The notes under the pieces: generated by a model
Told to the model about the DNA's origin: nothing
What the model saw: only the letters and a program-made list of their open reading frames with translations
Databases searched by the model: none
Shown here: piece after piece, positions 1 to 8,777 of the stretch
Position numbering within the stretch: position 1 is the stretch's first letter
Layout: each line of letters starts with the position of its first letter
Program-made: the position numbers and the translations under genes
Assembly: GCA_963736355.1 (NCBI GenBank)
Contig: CAVTOO010000022.1
Span: forward strand, 186,001 to 250,000
Length of the DNA stretch: 64,000 bases
Source of the DNA: CAVTOO01 sp963736355
Lineage (GTDB): Bacteria > Pseudomonadota > Alphaproteobacteria > Rhizobiales > Xanthobacteraceae
Direction: 5' to 3'

Positions 1-1
1 G

Positions 2-22
2 GCGCCCGCGCCGGCGCGTTAA
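2..22 (+). CDS. 3' tail of an upstream gene, possibly hflC
   Basis: The window opens inside an open frame that ends APAPAR-stop at 20-22. Only seven codons are visible, so identity cannot be read from the sequence. The following DUF2065 protein and Do-type protease commonly sit after hflK-hflC in Alphaproteobacteria, which makes the C-terminus of HflC the natural guess. A second frame stays open to 31-33, so even the frame is uncertain. Confidence 0.3.
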   Translation, partial: APAPAR

Positions 23-79
23 TCGTGGTCTGAAATTCGTCTCTTGTGCGGCGGATCGCCTCATGCTGGATAGGCGGCC

Positions 80-265
80 ATGACGGATTTTCTTGTCGGT
101 CTTGGCGTCCTGTTGGTGATCGAGGGCCTTCTTCTGGCCGGGTTGCCGCGTTGGACCCGTGCAGCGATGGCCAGCGTGATTGCGGCACCGGACTCCTTGC
201 TGCGGCAGGTCGGGTTCGTGTCGGCCGCCGTCGGGCTGGTCGTAATCTGGCTGTTGCGGGGCTAA
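80..265 (+). CDS. DUF2065 (YjeT-like) small membrane protein
   Basis: This 61-residue protein has two hydrophobic segments, roughly residues 3-22 and 43-60, separated by a short loop containing ALP-like and LLRQVG residues. Size, two-helix layout and the C-terminal WLLRG ending fit the DUF2065/YjeT family of inner-membrane proteins. The family has no established activity but usually travels with hflKC and a DegP-type protease, as here. A longer overlapping frame from position 46 is arginine-rich and looks non-coding. The gene is followed by about 180 bases with no clear feature before the protease. Confidence 0.8.
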   Translation: MTDFLVGLGVLLVIEGLLLAGLPRWTRAAMASVIAAPDSLLRQVGFVSAAVGLVVIWLLRG

Positions 266-448
266 CCCCAGCGTTGGCTGCCCCTTGGCGCCACCGCCAT
301 AATTCATCACATCTGCGGCAATGACGATTTTCCGCCGCAAAACGGCGCGAAACTGCCTTTAGGTTCGCTTGCGCGGCGTTTCCGCCCGGCGCACTCTGCC
401 AACCACGAATCCGGCCTGTGATCCGGCTTTTCGGGAGACCGTCCGCCC

Positions 449-1951
449 ATGCACCGCCTGACGCCCGCCTTCAACCGTTTCACGATCCCCGCCTTTCGCT
501 CGCTCGCAGTCATCGGCGTGCTGACGCTGGGCGCGCTGCCGACACAGGCGCGCGGGCCGGAAAACGTCGCCGATGTCGCCGAGCGCGTGATCAGCGCGGT
601 CGTCAATATTTCGACCTCGCAAACGGTCAAGGGGCGCGGCGCGGAAAGCGACAGCAGCGAAGCGACGCCGCGCGTGCCGGAAGGCTCGCCCTTCTCCGAA
701 TTTTTCGACGAGTTCTTCAAGAACAATCCGGGCCGTCGCGGTGACCCCAAAGGCGCTCCCGCGCGGCGCGTCAATTCGCTGGGCTCCGGCTTCATTATCG
801 ATCCGGCCGGCGTCGTCGTGACCAACAATCACGTCATCGCCGACGCCGATGAAGTCACCGTCGTGCTCAATGACGGCACCAAGCTGCGCGCCGAAGTCGT
901 CGGCCGCGACAAGAAGGTGGATCTTGCCGTTCTGAAGGTGAAGTCCGACAAGCCGCTGCCCTTCGTCAAATTCGGCGAGTTCGACAAGCTGCGGCTGGGC
1001 GAATGGGTCGTGGCGATCGGCAATCCGTTCGGGCTTGGCGGCACCGTGACCGCCGGCATCGTGTCGGCGCGCAATCGCGATATCAATTCCGGCCCCTACG
1101 ACAACTACATCCAGACCGACGCTGCCATCAATCGCGGCAATTCGGGCGGTCCGCTGTTCAACCTCGATGGCGAGGTCATCGGCGTCAACACCGCGATCAT
1201 TTCGCCGTCGGGCACGTCGGTCGGCATCGCGTTTGCCGTGCCGTCGAAGACAGTGACGGCCATTGTCGATCAGCTGCAGAAATTCGGCGAGACCCAGCGC
1301 GGCTGGCTCGGCGTGCGCATTCAGCAAGTGACTGACGATGTTGCCGCGACGCTCAGCATCAGCCCGCCGCGCGGCGCGCTGATCGCGGATATCGACGAGA
1401 AGGGCCCCGCCAAGCCCGCCGGCATCGAGGTTGGCGATGTCGTCGTCAAGTTCGACGGCAAGGACATCAAGGATATGCGCGATCTGCCGCGCATCGTGGC
1501 CGATACCACCGTCGGCAAGGAAGTCGACGTCCTCATCATCCGCAAGGGCAAGGAAGAGACCAAGAAGGTCACGCTGCTGCGCCTTGAGGAAAACGACAAG
1601 CCGGTGAAGGCGGCGGCGAAGGTCGAAACACCCGTGCCGCAAGAGAAGCCGGTGGTGCAGAAGGCGCTCGGTCTCGATCTGGCTGCGCTGACGCGCGATC
1701 TGCGCACGCGCTTCAAGATCAAGGACAGCGTCAAGGGCGTGGTCGTGGTGTCTGTTGAGGCCAATTCCGACGCCGCTGAAAAGCGTCTGTCCGCGGGCGA
1801 TGTCATCGTCGAGGTCGCGCAGGAAGCCGTCATCAACACCCAGGACATCGAGAAGCGTATCGATGTGCTGAAGAAGGACGGCAAGAAATCCGCGCTGCTT
1901 CTGGTGTCCAACGCCAATGGCGAGCTGCGCTTCGTTGCGCTGAATTTGTGA
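449..1951 (+). CDS. Do-family periplasmic serine endoprotease (DegP/MucD-like)
   Basis: A 500-residue HtrA-type protease. Residues 1-35 form a signal peptide with cleavage probably after TQA. The trypsin-like domain carries the catalytic triad His128 (in TNNHV), Asp158 (in VDLAVLKV) and Ser232 (in GNSGGP). Two PDZ domains follow at about 280-370 and 405-490. Proteins of this family degrade or refold damaged envelope proteins in the periplasm. Position behind DUF2065, and probably hflC, matches the usual alphaproteobacterial envelope quality-control cluster. The frame is intact, unlike many neighbours. The exact family name (DegP, DegQ or MucD) cannot be settled from sequence alone. Confidence 0.95.
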   Translation: MHRLTPAFNRFTIPAFRSLAVIGVLTLGALPTQARGPENVADVAERVISAVVNISTSQTVKGRGAESDSSEATPRVPEGSPFSEFFDEFFKNNPGRRGDPKGAPARRVNSLGSGFIIDPAGVVVTNNHVIADADEVTVVLNDGTKLRAEVVGRDKKVDLAVLKVKSDKPLPFVKFGEFDKLRLGEWVVAIGNPFGLGGTVTAGIVSARNRDINSGPYDNYIQTDAAINRGNSGGPLFNLDGEVIGVNTAIISPSGTSVGIAFAVPSKTVTAIVDQLQKFGETQRGWLGVRIQQVTDDVAATLSISPPRGALIADIDEKGPAKPAGIEVGDVVVKFDGKDIKDMRDLPRIVADTTVGKEVDVLIIRKGKEETKKVTLLRLEENDKPVKAAAKVETPVPQEKPVVQKALGLDLAALTRDLRTRFKIKDSVKGVVVVSVEANSDAAEKRLSAGDVIVEVAQEAVINTQDIEKRIDVLKKDGKKSALLLVSNANGELRFVALNL

Positions 1952-1959
1952 GAAACAAG

Positions 1960-2062
1960 CCTCATCCTGAGGAGCCGCGAAGCGGCGTCTCGAAGGATGG
2001 GGCGAGGCAGTGGCCTTCATGGTTCGAGACGCGCGGCAAGAGCCGCGCTCCTCACCATGAGG
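1960..2062. repeat. Imperfect inverted repeat between convergent genes
   Basis: The left arm starts CCTCATCCTGAGGAG and runs through CGTCTCGAAGG. The right arm reads GGTTCGAGACGCG and ends CTCCTCACCATGAGG, so the two arms are near reverse complements over about 40 bases. Smaller palindromes (CCTCATCCTGAGG, GCCGCGAAGCGGC) are nested inside. From memory, closely similar elements are dispersed in intergenic spaces of Bradyrhizobium and Rhodopseudomonas genomes. It fills the gap between the convergent protease and serB genes and may also act as a bidirectional terminator. Only one copy is seen in this window. Confidence 0.7.
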
Positions 2063-2077
2063 AATTTCGGCGGTGCA

Positions 2078-2977
2078 TTACCCCGTCACAAACTCGTCGC
2101 GCTTGTATCCCTGCATATAAAGCAGCGCGCTGAGGTCGCCGTGGTCGACGCGGGCCGCAGCCGCGGCGGCCACCGCAGGCTTGGCGTGATAGGCAACGCC
2201 GAGGCCGGCATCGCGCAGCATATCGAGATCGTTGGCGCCGTCACCGACCGCAATTGTTTCTTCGTGCCTTGAGCTTGAACCGCGTCCGCAACTCGACAAG
2301 CGTCGCCTTCTTCGCTTCGCGTCCGAGGATTGGTTCAGCAACCTTGCCGGACAGGCGATCGCCATCGGTCAGCAGCGTGTTGGCGCGGTTCTCGTCGAAG
2401 CCGATCAGCGCGGCGATCGCTCTCGTGAACAGCGTGAAGCCGCCTGACACGAGGCACGGCATAGGCGCCGTTGGCGCGCATGGTGCTCGACCAGTTCGCG
2501 CCCGCCCGGCGTCAGTGTGATGTGTTTGGCGAGAACCTCGTCGACGACGCTGGTCTTGAGGCCCTTGAGCAGGGCGACGCGCTCGCGCAGCGCCGGCTCG
2601 AACGCGATTTCGCCGCGCATGGCGCGTTCGGTGATCTCCGAGACATGCGCCTTCAGCCCGGCGAAATCGGCCAGTTCGTCGATACATTCCTGGCCGATCA
2701 TGGTGGAGTCCATGTCGGCGAGAAAAAGCTTCTTGCGCCGGTGGGTCACGGGCTGCACGACGACATCGAAAGGCCGGCCGCCGAGCGCGGCGCGGATGGT
2801 GTCGGCCAGCGCCGCCGGATCGAGGCCGTCGCCGGCAAAAGAGATGTCCGCAGCCACGCCCGGTGCGAGCCAGACGGTTTGGGAGGCTTGCGGCAGCAGC
2901 GCGCGCGCAATATCGGTGGAACCGGCGTCGAGTGCCGGTTCAGCCGGATTGGCAATGAGCGTCGCCACGAAATTCAT
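2078..2977 (-). CDS. serB: Phosphoserine phosphatase SerB (three frame breaks)
   Basis: A HAD-superfamily phosphatase that removes phosphate from O-phosphoserine in the last step of serine synthesis. An N-terminal ACT-like region covers about residues 1-75. The nucleophile motif DMDST holds Asp88 and Asp90, and the conserved IGQECIDELAD follows. Further on are the SGGF motif and, near the end, GDGANDLDML, the metal-binding loop. The frame is interrupted near 2483, 2460 and 2267. Each is repaired by removing one base, which gives a 298-residue protein of normal length. The start faces miaA across a 27-base divergent gap. Confidence 0.92.
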
Positions 2978-3004
2978 ACGAATGCTCTACGGGATACGGT
3001 CAAA

Positions 3005-3928
3005 ATGAGCCGGAACACGATCAGGGCCGTGCTTATCGCAGGGCCGACGGCCAGCGGCAAGTCGGCCTTGGCGCTCGATCTGGCGCGAGACACCGGCGGC
3101 GTCATCGTCAATGCCGACTCGATGCAGGTCTATCGCGATCTGCGTGTCCTGACGGCCCGCCCGACGGTCGCGGAGGAGGCGCTCGCCCCGCATCGTCTCT
3201 ACGGGCACCGCGACGCGGCCGAGAATTGCTCGGTCGGATTGTGGGTGTCCGACGCCACCGCGGTGCTCGATGAGTTGCGCCAGCAAAACAAGCTCGCAAT
3301 CGTCGTCGGCGGCACCGGGCTGTATTTCAAGGCGCTGACGCAGGGGCTGGCCTCCGTGCCGCCGACGCCGGCCGATGTCCGCACCGCCGTGCGTGCGCGG
3401 CTCGATGCGCAAGGCGTCGAGGCGCTGCATGCGGAACTGACGCATCGCGATCCTGTCATGGCGGCGCGGCTCAATGTGCGCGACCGCGCCCGCGTCAGCC
3501 GCGCGCTGGAAGTGATGATCGCGACCGGCCGCTCGCTGGCTGAATGGCAGGGCGAAGGCCTGCCGCCGCCTTTGGCACCGGAAGATTTTGTCGCGGCCTT
3601 TCTCGCGCCGGACCGCGACTGGCTCTACGAGCGGATCGACACGCGTTTCGATGCGATGATCGAGGCCGGTGCGCTGGCGGAAGTCGAGGCACTGGCAAGC
3701 CGCCGCCTCGATCCCATCCTGCCGGCGATGAAAGCGCATGGCGTGCCGTGGCTGATCCGGCATCTGGCGGGCGAGATCTCGCTCGCCGCCGCCAAAACCG
3801 CCGCCCAGGCCGACACCCGCCATTATGCCAAGCGGCAGTTCACCTGGTTTCGGCACCAACTGGGGCACTGGCCGCAGATGCCGCCGGCCGAAGCCGGGTC
3901 CTGGCTGATGGCCGCGCTGGGCCGCTGA
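3005..3928 (+). CDS. miaA: tRNA dimethylallyltransferase MiaA
   Basis: This 307-residue enzyme adds a dimethylallyl group to A37 of tRNAs that read UNN codons. The P-loop GPTASGKS is at residues 13-20, followed by NADSMQVYRDL, the characteristic VGGTGLYFKAL, and the C-terminal AKRQFTWFRHQ. The start is the first ATG after the divergent spacer with serB. In-frame codons upstream belong to a longer open frame antisense to serB and are rejected. The frame is intact. Confidence 0.95.
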   Translation: MSRNTIRAVLIAGPTASGKSALALDLARDTGGVIVNADSMQVYRDLRVLTARPTVAEEALAPHRLYGHRDAAENCSVGLWVSDATAVLDELRQQNKLAIVVGGTGLYFKALTQGLASVPPTPADVRTAVRARLDAQGVEALHAELTHRDPVMAARLNVRDRARVSRALEVMIATGRSLAEWQGEGLPPPLAPEDFVAAFLAPDRDWLYERIDTRFDAMIEAGALAEVEALASRRLDPILPAMKAHGVPWLIRHLAGEISLAAAKTAAQADTRHYAKRQFTWFRHQLGHWPQMPPAEAGSWLMAALGR

Positions 3929-3984
3929 CGCCCTCCGCGTTTAAGGACTCGCCAGCCATAGGGGCCGGGTCTAAGCTAAAGTTC

Positions 3985-4013
3985 TTGACGCACTGGGGGT
4001 GGGCCGGTATAGG
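3985..4013 (+). promoter_or_regulatory. Predicted sigma-70 promoter of the ilv operon
   Basis: A -35 element TTGACG (3985-3990) is separated by exactly 17 bases from a -10 element TATAGG (4008-4013). This is a strong match to the housekeeping consensus in a GC-rich genome. Transcription would start near 4020, about 25 bases before the leader peptide. Confidence 0.65.
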
Positions 4014-4043
4014 TCCGCAACCTTTGGACCTTTTGGACCACTT

Positions 4044-4103
4044 ATGCGCAATAAAATTACCAAGCTTCTTATCGTAGCCTCGCGCACCGCCGGGGGTGGC
4101 TAA
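4044..4103 (+). CDS. ilv leader peptide (19 residues)
   Basis: The short frame begins ATGCGC and contains KLLIVAS, so four consecutive codons (4065-4076) specify Leu, Leu, Ile and Val, exactly the end products of the pathway encoded downstream. It stops with TAA at 4101-4103, about 30 bases before an intrinsic terminator. Only a weak GGACC lies upstream as a ribosome site. By analogy with known ilv leaders it should sense charged branched-chain tRNAs through ribosome stalling. No symbol is assigned because the peptide itself is not one I recognise. Confidence 0.75.
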   Translation: MRNKITKLLIVASRTAGGG

Positions 4104-4130
4104 CGTCACCCACGATCCGGATGGTGCGCG
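4081..4130 (+). promoter_or_regulatory. Leader pairing element of the ilv attenuator
   Basis: CGCGCACC at 4081-4088, inside the end of the leader frame, is perfectly complementary to GGTGCGCG at 4123-4130, just before the terminator stem. A second small stem pairs GGGTG (4094-4098) with CACCC (4107-4111). The first pairing begins five bases after the Leu-Leu-Ile-Val codons, so a stalled ribosome would mask it. This is the arrangement expected of an attenuator. The competing antiterminator stem was not identified with confidence. Confidence 0.5.
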
Positions 4131-4134
4131 ATGC

Positions 4135-4157
4135 AAAGGGCCCTGAGCCCTTTTTTT
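4135..4157 (+). terminator. Intrinsic terminator of the ilv attenuator
   Basis: The stem AAAGGGC (4135-4141) pairs with GCCCTTT (4147-4153) around a CCTGA loop, and the T run continues to 4157. It lies after the leader peptide and before ilvB, so it would end transcription ahead of the structural genes when branched-chain amino acids are plentiful. Confidence 0.8.
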
Positions 4158-4174
4158 ATTGCCGAAAATCCAAC

Positions 4175-4224
4175 GAGCATGATCCCCGAAAAGTGGGAAC
4201 CGGTTTTCGGACCAGATCATGCTC
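4175..4224. repeat. Palindromic repeat, copy 1
   Basis: Ten-base perfect ends GAGCATGATC and GATCATGCTC enclose a core containing AAAAGTGGGAACCGGTTTTC. The second copy is at 54302-54350 and differs at only a few core positions. I recognise this element as abundant in Bradyrhizobium-related genomes. It sits between the ilv terminator and the ilvB ribosome site, so it will be part of the ilvB mRNA leader. Confidence 0.8.
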
Positions 4225-4266
4225 ACGACAAAAACGACGAAACGAGACTTCTGCTGGAGCCGACCG

Positions 4267-6058
4267 ATGATGATAGCGACCGACAAGACAGAGAGCCCCG
4301 CCGGCGAAATGATGACCGGCGCAGAGATGGTCGTGCGCGCTCTGCGCGACCATGGCGTCAAGCACCTCTTCGGCTATCCGGGCGGCGCGGTTCTTCCGAT
4401 CTATGACGAGATTTTCCAGCAGAGCGATGTCGAGCACATCCTGGTGCGCCACGAGCAGGGCGCGGGTCACGCGGCCGAAGGCTATGCGCGCTCCACCGGT
4501 TTGCCGGGTGTTGTCCTCGTGACGTCCGGACCCGGCGCCACCAACATGGTGACGCCGCTCACCGACGCGCTGATGGATTCCATCCCGCTCGTCTGCATCA
4601 CCGGACAGGTTCCGACGCATCTGATCGGCAACGATGCGTTCCAGGAATGCGACACGGTCGGCATCACGCGGCCCTGCACCAAGCACAACTGGCTGGTGAA
4701 GAGCGTCGACGATCTGGCGCGCGTGCTGCATGAGGCGTTCTATGTCGCCACCACGGGCCGTCCCGGTCCGGTCGTGGTCGACGTGCCGAAAGACGTTCAG
4801 TTCGCGACCGGGCTCTATACGGGCCCGCGCAAGTCCGACGTGCATGCCTCCTATCGTCCGCGCGTGAAGGGCGACGCAACCGCGATCCGCAAGGCCGTGG
4901 AAATGCTCGCCGGCGCCAAGCGGCCGGTGATCTACACCGGCGGCGGTGTCATCAATTCCGGGCCGGAAGCTGTGAAGCTGCTGCGCGAATTGGTCGACGT
5001 CACCGGCTTCCCGATCACATCGACGCTGATGGGTCTCGGCGCCTATCCGGCGTCGGGCAAGAACTGGCTCGGCATGCTCGGCATGCACGGCACCTACGAG
5101 GCCAACATGGCGATGCATGATTGCGACGTCATGCTGTGCATCGGCGCGCGCTTCGATGACCGCATCACCGGGCGCACCGACAAGTTCTCGCCGAACTCGC
5201 GCAAGATCCACATCGACATCGATCCGTCGTCGATCAACAAGAATATCCGCGTCGAATTGCCGATCGTCGGCGATGTCGGCAATGTTCTCGGCGACCTGCT
5301 GCAGGTGTTCAAGGCGGAAGCGAAGAAGCCCGACACCAAGGCGTGGTGGGCGGGGATCGCGACATGGCGCGCGCGCAACTCGCTCGCCTACAAGCCGAAC
5401 AAGGACGTCATCATGCCGCAATATGCGCTGCAGCGTCTGTTCGAGCTGACGCGCAAGCACGACACCTACATCACGACCGAAGTCGGCCAGCATCAGATGT
5501 GGGCGGCGCAGTTCTATGGCTTCGAGAAGCCCAATCGCTGGATGACGTCGGGCGGCCTCGGCACCATGGGCTACGGCCTGCCGGCGGCGCTCGGCGTGCA
5601 GGTGGCGCATCGCGATGCGCTGGTCATCGACATCGCCGGCGACGCGTCGGTGCAGATGACGATGCAGGAAATGTCCACGGCCGTTCAGCACGATCTGCCG
5701 ATCAAGATCTTCATCCTGAACAACCAGTATATGGGCATGGTGCGGCAGTGGCAGCAGCTGCTGCACGGCAACCGTCTGTCGCATTCCTACACCGAGGCGA
5801 TGCCCGACTTCGTCAAGCTGGCCGAGGCCTATGGCGGCGTCGGCATTCAGGCGACGAAGCCTGCGGAGCTCGACGGCGCCATCGAGGAGATGATCAGGGT
5901 CGAAGAAGCCGGTGCTGTTCGACTGTCGCGTCGCGGCGCTGGAGAATTGCTTCCCGATGATCCCGTCGGGCAAGGCGCATAACGAAATGCTCCTGCCGGC
6001 GGAAGCCAATGACGAAGCCACGGCCGCTGCCTTCGCGGGCGGCAAGGCGCTGGTTTAA
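4267..6058 (+). CDS. ilvB: Acetolactate synthase large subunit (one frame break)
   Basis: The thiamine-diphosphate enzyme that condenses two pyruvates, or pyruvate with 2-oxobutyrate, in the first common step of Val, Leu and Ile synthesis. It has the catalytic Glu63 in RHEQGAGH, and the cofactor motif GDA from about residue 458 to NNQYMG at about 485. The frame breaks near 5902 (GAAGAAG where one A is extra). Corrected, it is 596 residues and ends with a TAA at 6056-6058. An in-frame ATG at 4219 is rejected because it falls inside the palindromic repeat. GGAG about a dozen bases upstream supports 4267, with 4270 as the alternative. It is followed after 25 bases by ilvH. Confidence 0.95.
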
Positions 6059-6083
6059 TGTTCAGACGATCAGGACAACAGCC

Positions 6084-6630
6084 ATGAAAGACCAGCCGGC
6101 TTCGGCCTACTTCATCGAGGAACGCCACGACGTCCCGGAACGTCACACGCTCTGCGTGCTCGTCGACAACGAGCCGGGCGTGCTTGCGCGCGTCGCCGGC
6201 CTGTTCTCGGGGCGTGGCTACAATATCGACAGCCTGACCGTGTCCGAGATCGAGCACGCCAAGCACCTGTCGCGCTTCACGGTCGTCACCACCGGAACGC
6301 CGATGGTGATCGCGCAGATCAAGAACCAGCTCGGAGCGCCTCGTGCCGGTCCACAAGGTCGTCGACCTGACGATCGAGGGCCCGGCGATCGAACGCGAGC
6401 TTGCGATGGTGAAGGTGCGCGGCAAGGGCGAGCCGCGCGTCGAGGCGCTGCGCCTCGCGGAAGCCTTCCGCGCGCGCGTGATCGATGCGTCGACCGAGAG
6501 CTTCGTGTTCGAGATCACCGGCAAGTCCGACAAGATCGACCAGTTCGTCGAACTGATGTTGCCGCTCGGCCTCGTCGAAGTGTCGCGCACCGGCGTCGCC
6601 GCGATCTCGCGCGGCCCGGAGGGGATGTAG
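6084..6630 (+). CDS. ilvH: Acetolactate synthase small subunit (one frame break)
   Basis: The regulatory subunit that binds valine and stimulates IlvB. An ACT domain occupies about residues 20-95 (HTLCVLVDNEPGVLARVAGLFSGR in pieces, then NIDSLTV), and the C-terminal domain holds the conserved EVSRTG and ending. One extra G near 6333 (CTCGGAGCGC) splits it. Corrected length is 181 residues, normal for the family. It is co-directional with ilvB and almost certainly co-transcribed from the attenuator promoter. Confidence 0.94.
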
Positions 6631-6689
6631 ACGCTGACCCCGACCAGTCGAAAGCCGCCGTTTTCGAGGACAGTCTGCGTCCTCAGGGC

Positions 6690-7286
6690 ATGTCCGGATC
6701 GTGCTGACCGCCTTGCATGTGCGTTTCTCGGTCGCGGCGTTGTTCACGCCGGGGCCGAACAACGCCATGCTCGATGGCCTCGAGGGCTGAACTACGGCTT
6801 TCGTCGCACCGTGCCGCATGTCCTCGGCGTGCAGCTCGGCGTTCAGCGCTTCTGGTGCTGGCGTTCGGCTTTGGTTGAAGGCGCCGTGTTCGAAGCCTAT
6901 CCGCGCGCTGCATGGGCTCGAATATGTCGGCGCGGCCTATCTGCTCTATCTCGCCTCAGCGCATCGCCAAGTCCGGACCGGTTGAGGCGCGAAGCGACGG
7001 CAAGGGCAAGCCGATGACCTTCTTCGGCGGCGCTGCGTTCGCAGTGGGTCGACGTCAAGGGCTGGTGATGGCGGTGGGCGCGATCAGCACCTATGCGCGG
7101 CATCGCGTCGCCCTCCGTACAACGTGCCGGCCGTCGAGCCGGCTCGTTCGCTGACGGGCGTCGGCTCGTCGTCGACTGGCGCGGTTCGCGACCGCGTTGC
7201 GCCGATCATGTCCGTCGCCCGAGCGGTACGTATCTTCAACGTCACGATGGCGCTGGCGCTGGTCGCATCGCTCTACCCGGTCCTGA
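6690..7286 (+). pseudogene. LysE-family exporter, heavily frame-disrupted
   Basis: Joined across frames, this stretch reads as a LysE/RhtB-type amino acid exporter. Seen in order are FTPGPNNAM, NYGFRRTVPHVLGV, AAYLLYLA, SDGKGKPMTFF, MAVGAISTYA and IFNVTMALALVASLYPVL. At least eight single-base shifts are needed, far more than in ilvB or ilvH. Hydrophobicity and family motifs survive between the shifts, which suits sequence error or very recent decay. Start (6690, alternatively GTG at 6701) and end are uncertain. Its place between ilvH and ilvC suggests a link to branched-chain amino acid export, but that is inference. Confidence 0.65.
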
Positions 7287-7456
7287 CCGAACGCATCAAC
7301 GGCCGCGATCGTTCCGGACAGTGCGTCCCTTGTCCGCGGCGGGCGAGCAATCTGCGCTACACGCAACGACCGCAATCCAGTGCCTGCCGATCACCGTGTC
7401 AGACGCGGCCAGCAAGCCGTTCGCCGGTGCCGAGCCAACGTAAGAGGACTAGTACC

Positions 7457-8479
7457 ATGCGCGTTTATTACGATCGCGATGCCGACATCAATCTGATCAA
7501 GGGCAAGAAGGTCGCCATCGTCGGCTACGGCAGCCAGGGCCATGCCCACGCGCTGAACCTGCGCGACAGCGGCGTCAAGGACATCGCCGTCGCGCTGCGC
7601 GCCGGCTCCGCCGACGGCCAAGAAGGCCGAAGGCGAGGGCCTCAAGGTCATGAACGTCGCCGAGGCCGCCAAGTGGGCCGACGTCATGATGATGCTGACG
7701 CCCGACGAGCTGCAGGCCGACATCTACCGCGACGAGCTGCACGCCAACATGAAGCAGGGCGCGGCGCTGCTGTTCGCGCACGGCCTCAACGTCCACTTCA
7801 ACCTGATCGAGCCGCGCAAGGACCTCGACGTGCTGATGGTCGCGCCGAAGGGCCCCGGCCACACGGTGCGCTCCGAGTACCAGCGCGGCGGCGGCGTGCC
7901 GACGCCTGATCGCGATCCACCAGGACGCCATCCGGCAACGCGCATGACCTCGGCCTGTCCTACGCCTCGGCCAATGGCGGCGGCCGCGCCGGCATCATCG
8001 AGACGACCTTCAAGGAAGAGTGCGAGACCGATCTGTTCGGCGAGCAGGTCGTGCTCTGCGGCGGCCTCGTCGAGCTGATCCGCGCCGGCTTCGAGACGCT
8101 GGTCGAGGCCGGCTACGCCCCGGAGATGGCCTATTTCGAGTGCCTGCACGAGGTGAAGCTGATCGTCGACCTCATCTACGAGGGCGGCATCGCCAACATG
8201 AACTACTCGATCTCGAACACCGCCGAGTACGGCGAGTACGTCACCGGCCCGCGCATCATCACGCCGGAGACCAAGGCCGAGATGAAGCGCGTCCTGAACG
8301 ACATCCAGACCGGCAAGTTCACGCGCGACTGGATGCTGGAGAACAAGGTCAACCAGACCTCGTTCAAGGCCACCCGCGCCCGCAACGCCGCCCACCCGAT
8401 CGAGGAAGTCGGCGGCAAGCTGCGCGACATGATGCCGTGGATCAAGGCCAAGGCGCTGGTCGACAAGACCAAGAACTAA
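7457..8479 (+). CDS. ilvC: Ketol-acid reductoisomerase (three frame breaks)
   Basis: A NADPH- and Mg-dependent enzyme that isomerises and reduces acetolactate or acetohydroxybutyrate, the second step of the pathway. The nucleotide-binding loop GYGSQGHAHA is at residues 23-32. The helical knotted domain includes YFECLHE, and the C-terminus is near KLRDMMPWI. Extra bases near 7614, 7908 and 7933 break the frame. The interval is 1023 bases, exactly three more than a 339-residue protein needs. A strong Shine-Dalgarno AAGAGGA precedes the ATG. Codon use is more GC-ending than its neighbours. Confidence 0.93.
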
Positions 8480-8505
8480 AGCTTCGTCGTCAGCACGACG
8501 TTCAG

Positions 8506-8539
8506 ATGGCCGGGCCCTCAGGGTCCGGCCATTTTCTTT
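8506..8539 (+). terminator. Intrinsic terminator after ilvC
   Basis: ATGGCCGGGCCC pairs with GGGTCCGGCCAT around a TCA loop (one G-T pair), followed by TTTTCTTT. It closes the ilv transcription unit. The stretch from 8540 to 8777 holds nothing I can recognise. Confidence 0.8.
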
Positions 8540-8777
8540 GGTGCTTGGTAAACGCCGCAGTGAGGCGCCAATTGCGCCGCGAAGATGAAGCGGCGTTCAT
8601 CCGGAGACTGCTAAGCGACGGAGATCGCAGCGATTTTTATGACAGTATGATTGCAGATCGCTGACATTCCCATTAAAGTTTAGTGACAGCATCGCGTCTC
8701 CGGACGGTGCTGACCTGCCGGATGGGTCTCCTCCGCGAAGGATGTAAAAGCGTCTCCGGTCGGGTTGCGCAAAGGCC

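Noticed and set aside
4219..4266. Earlier ATG as the ilvB start
   Set aside because: It lies within the palindromic repeat, has no ribosome site and adds residues not typical of the family.
4156..6045. Long open frame on the minus strand across ilvB
   Set aside because: It is the antisense shadow of ilvB, rich in His, Arg and Asp with no family motifs. Similar shadows opposite the protease (359-2020) and leuA (14154-15842) were dropped for the same reason.
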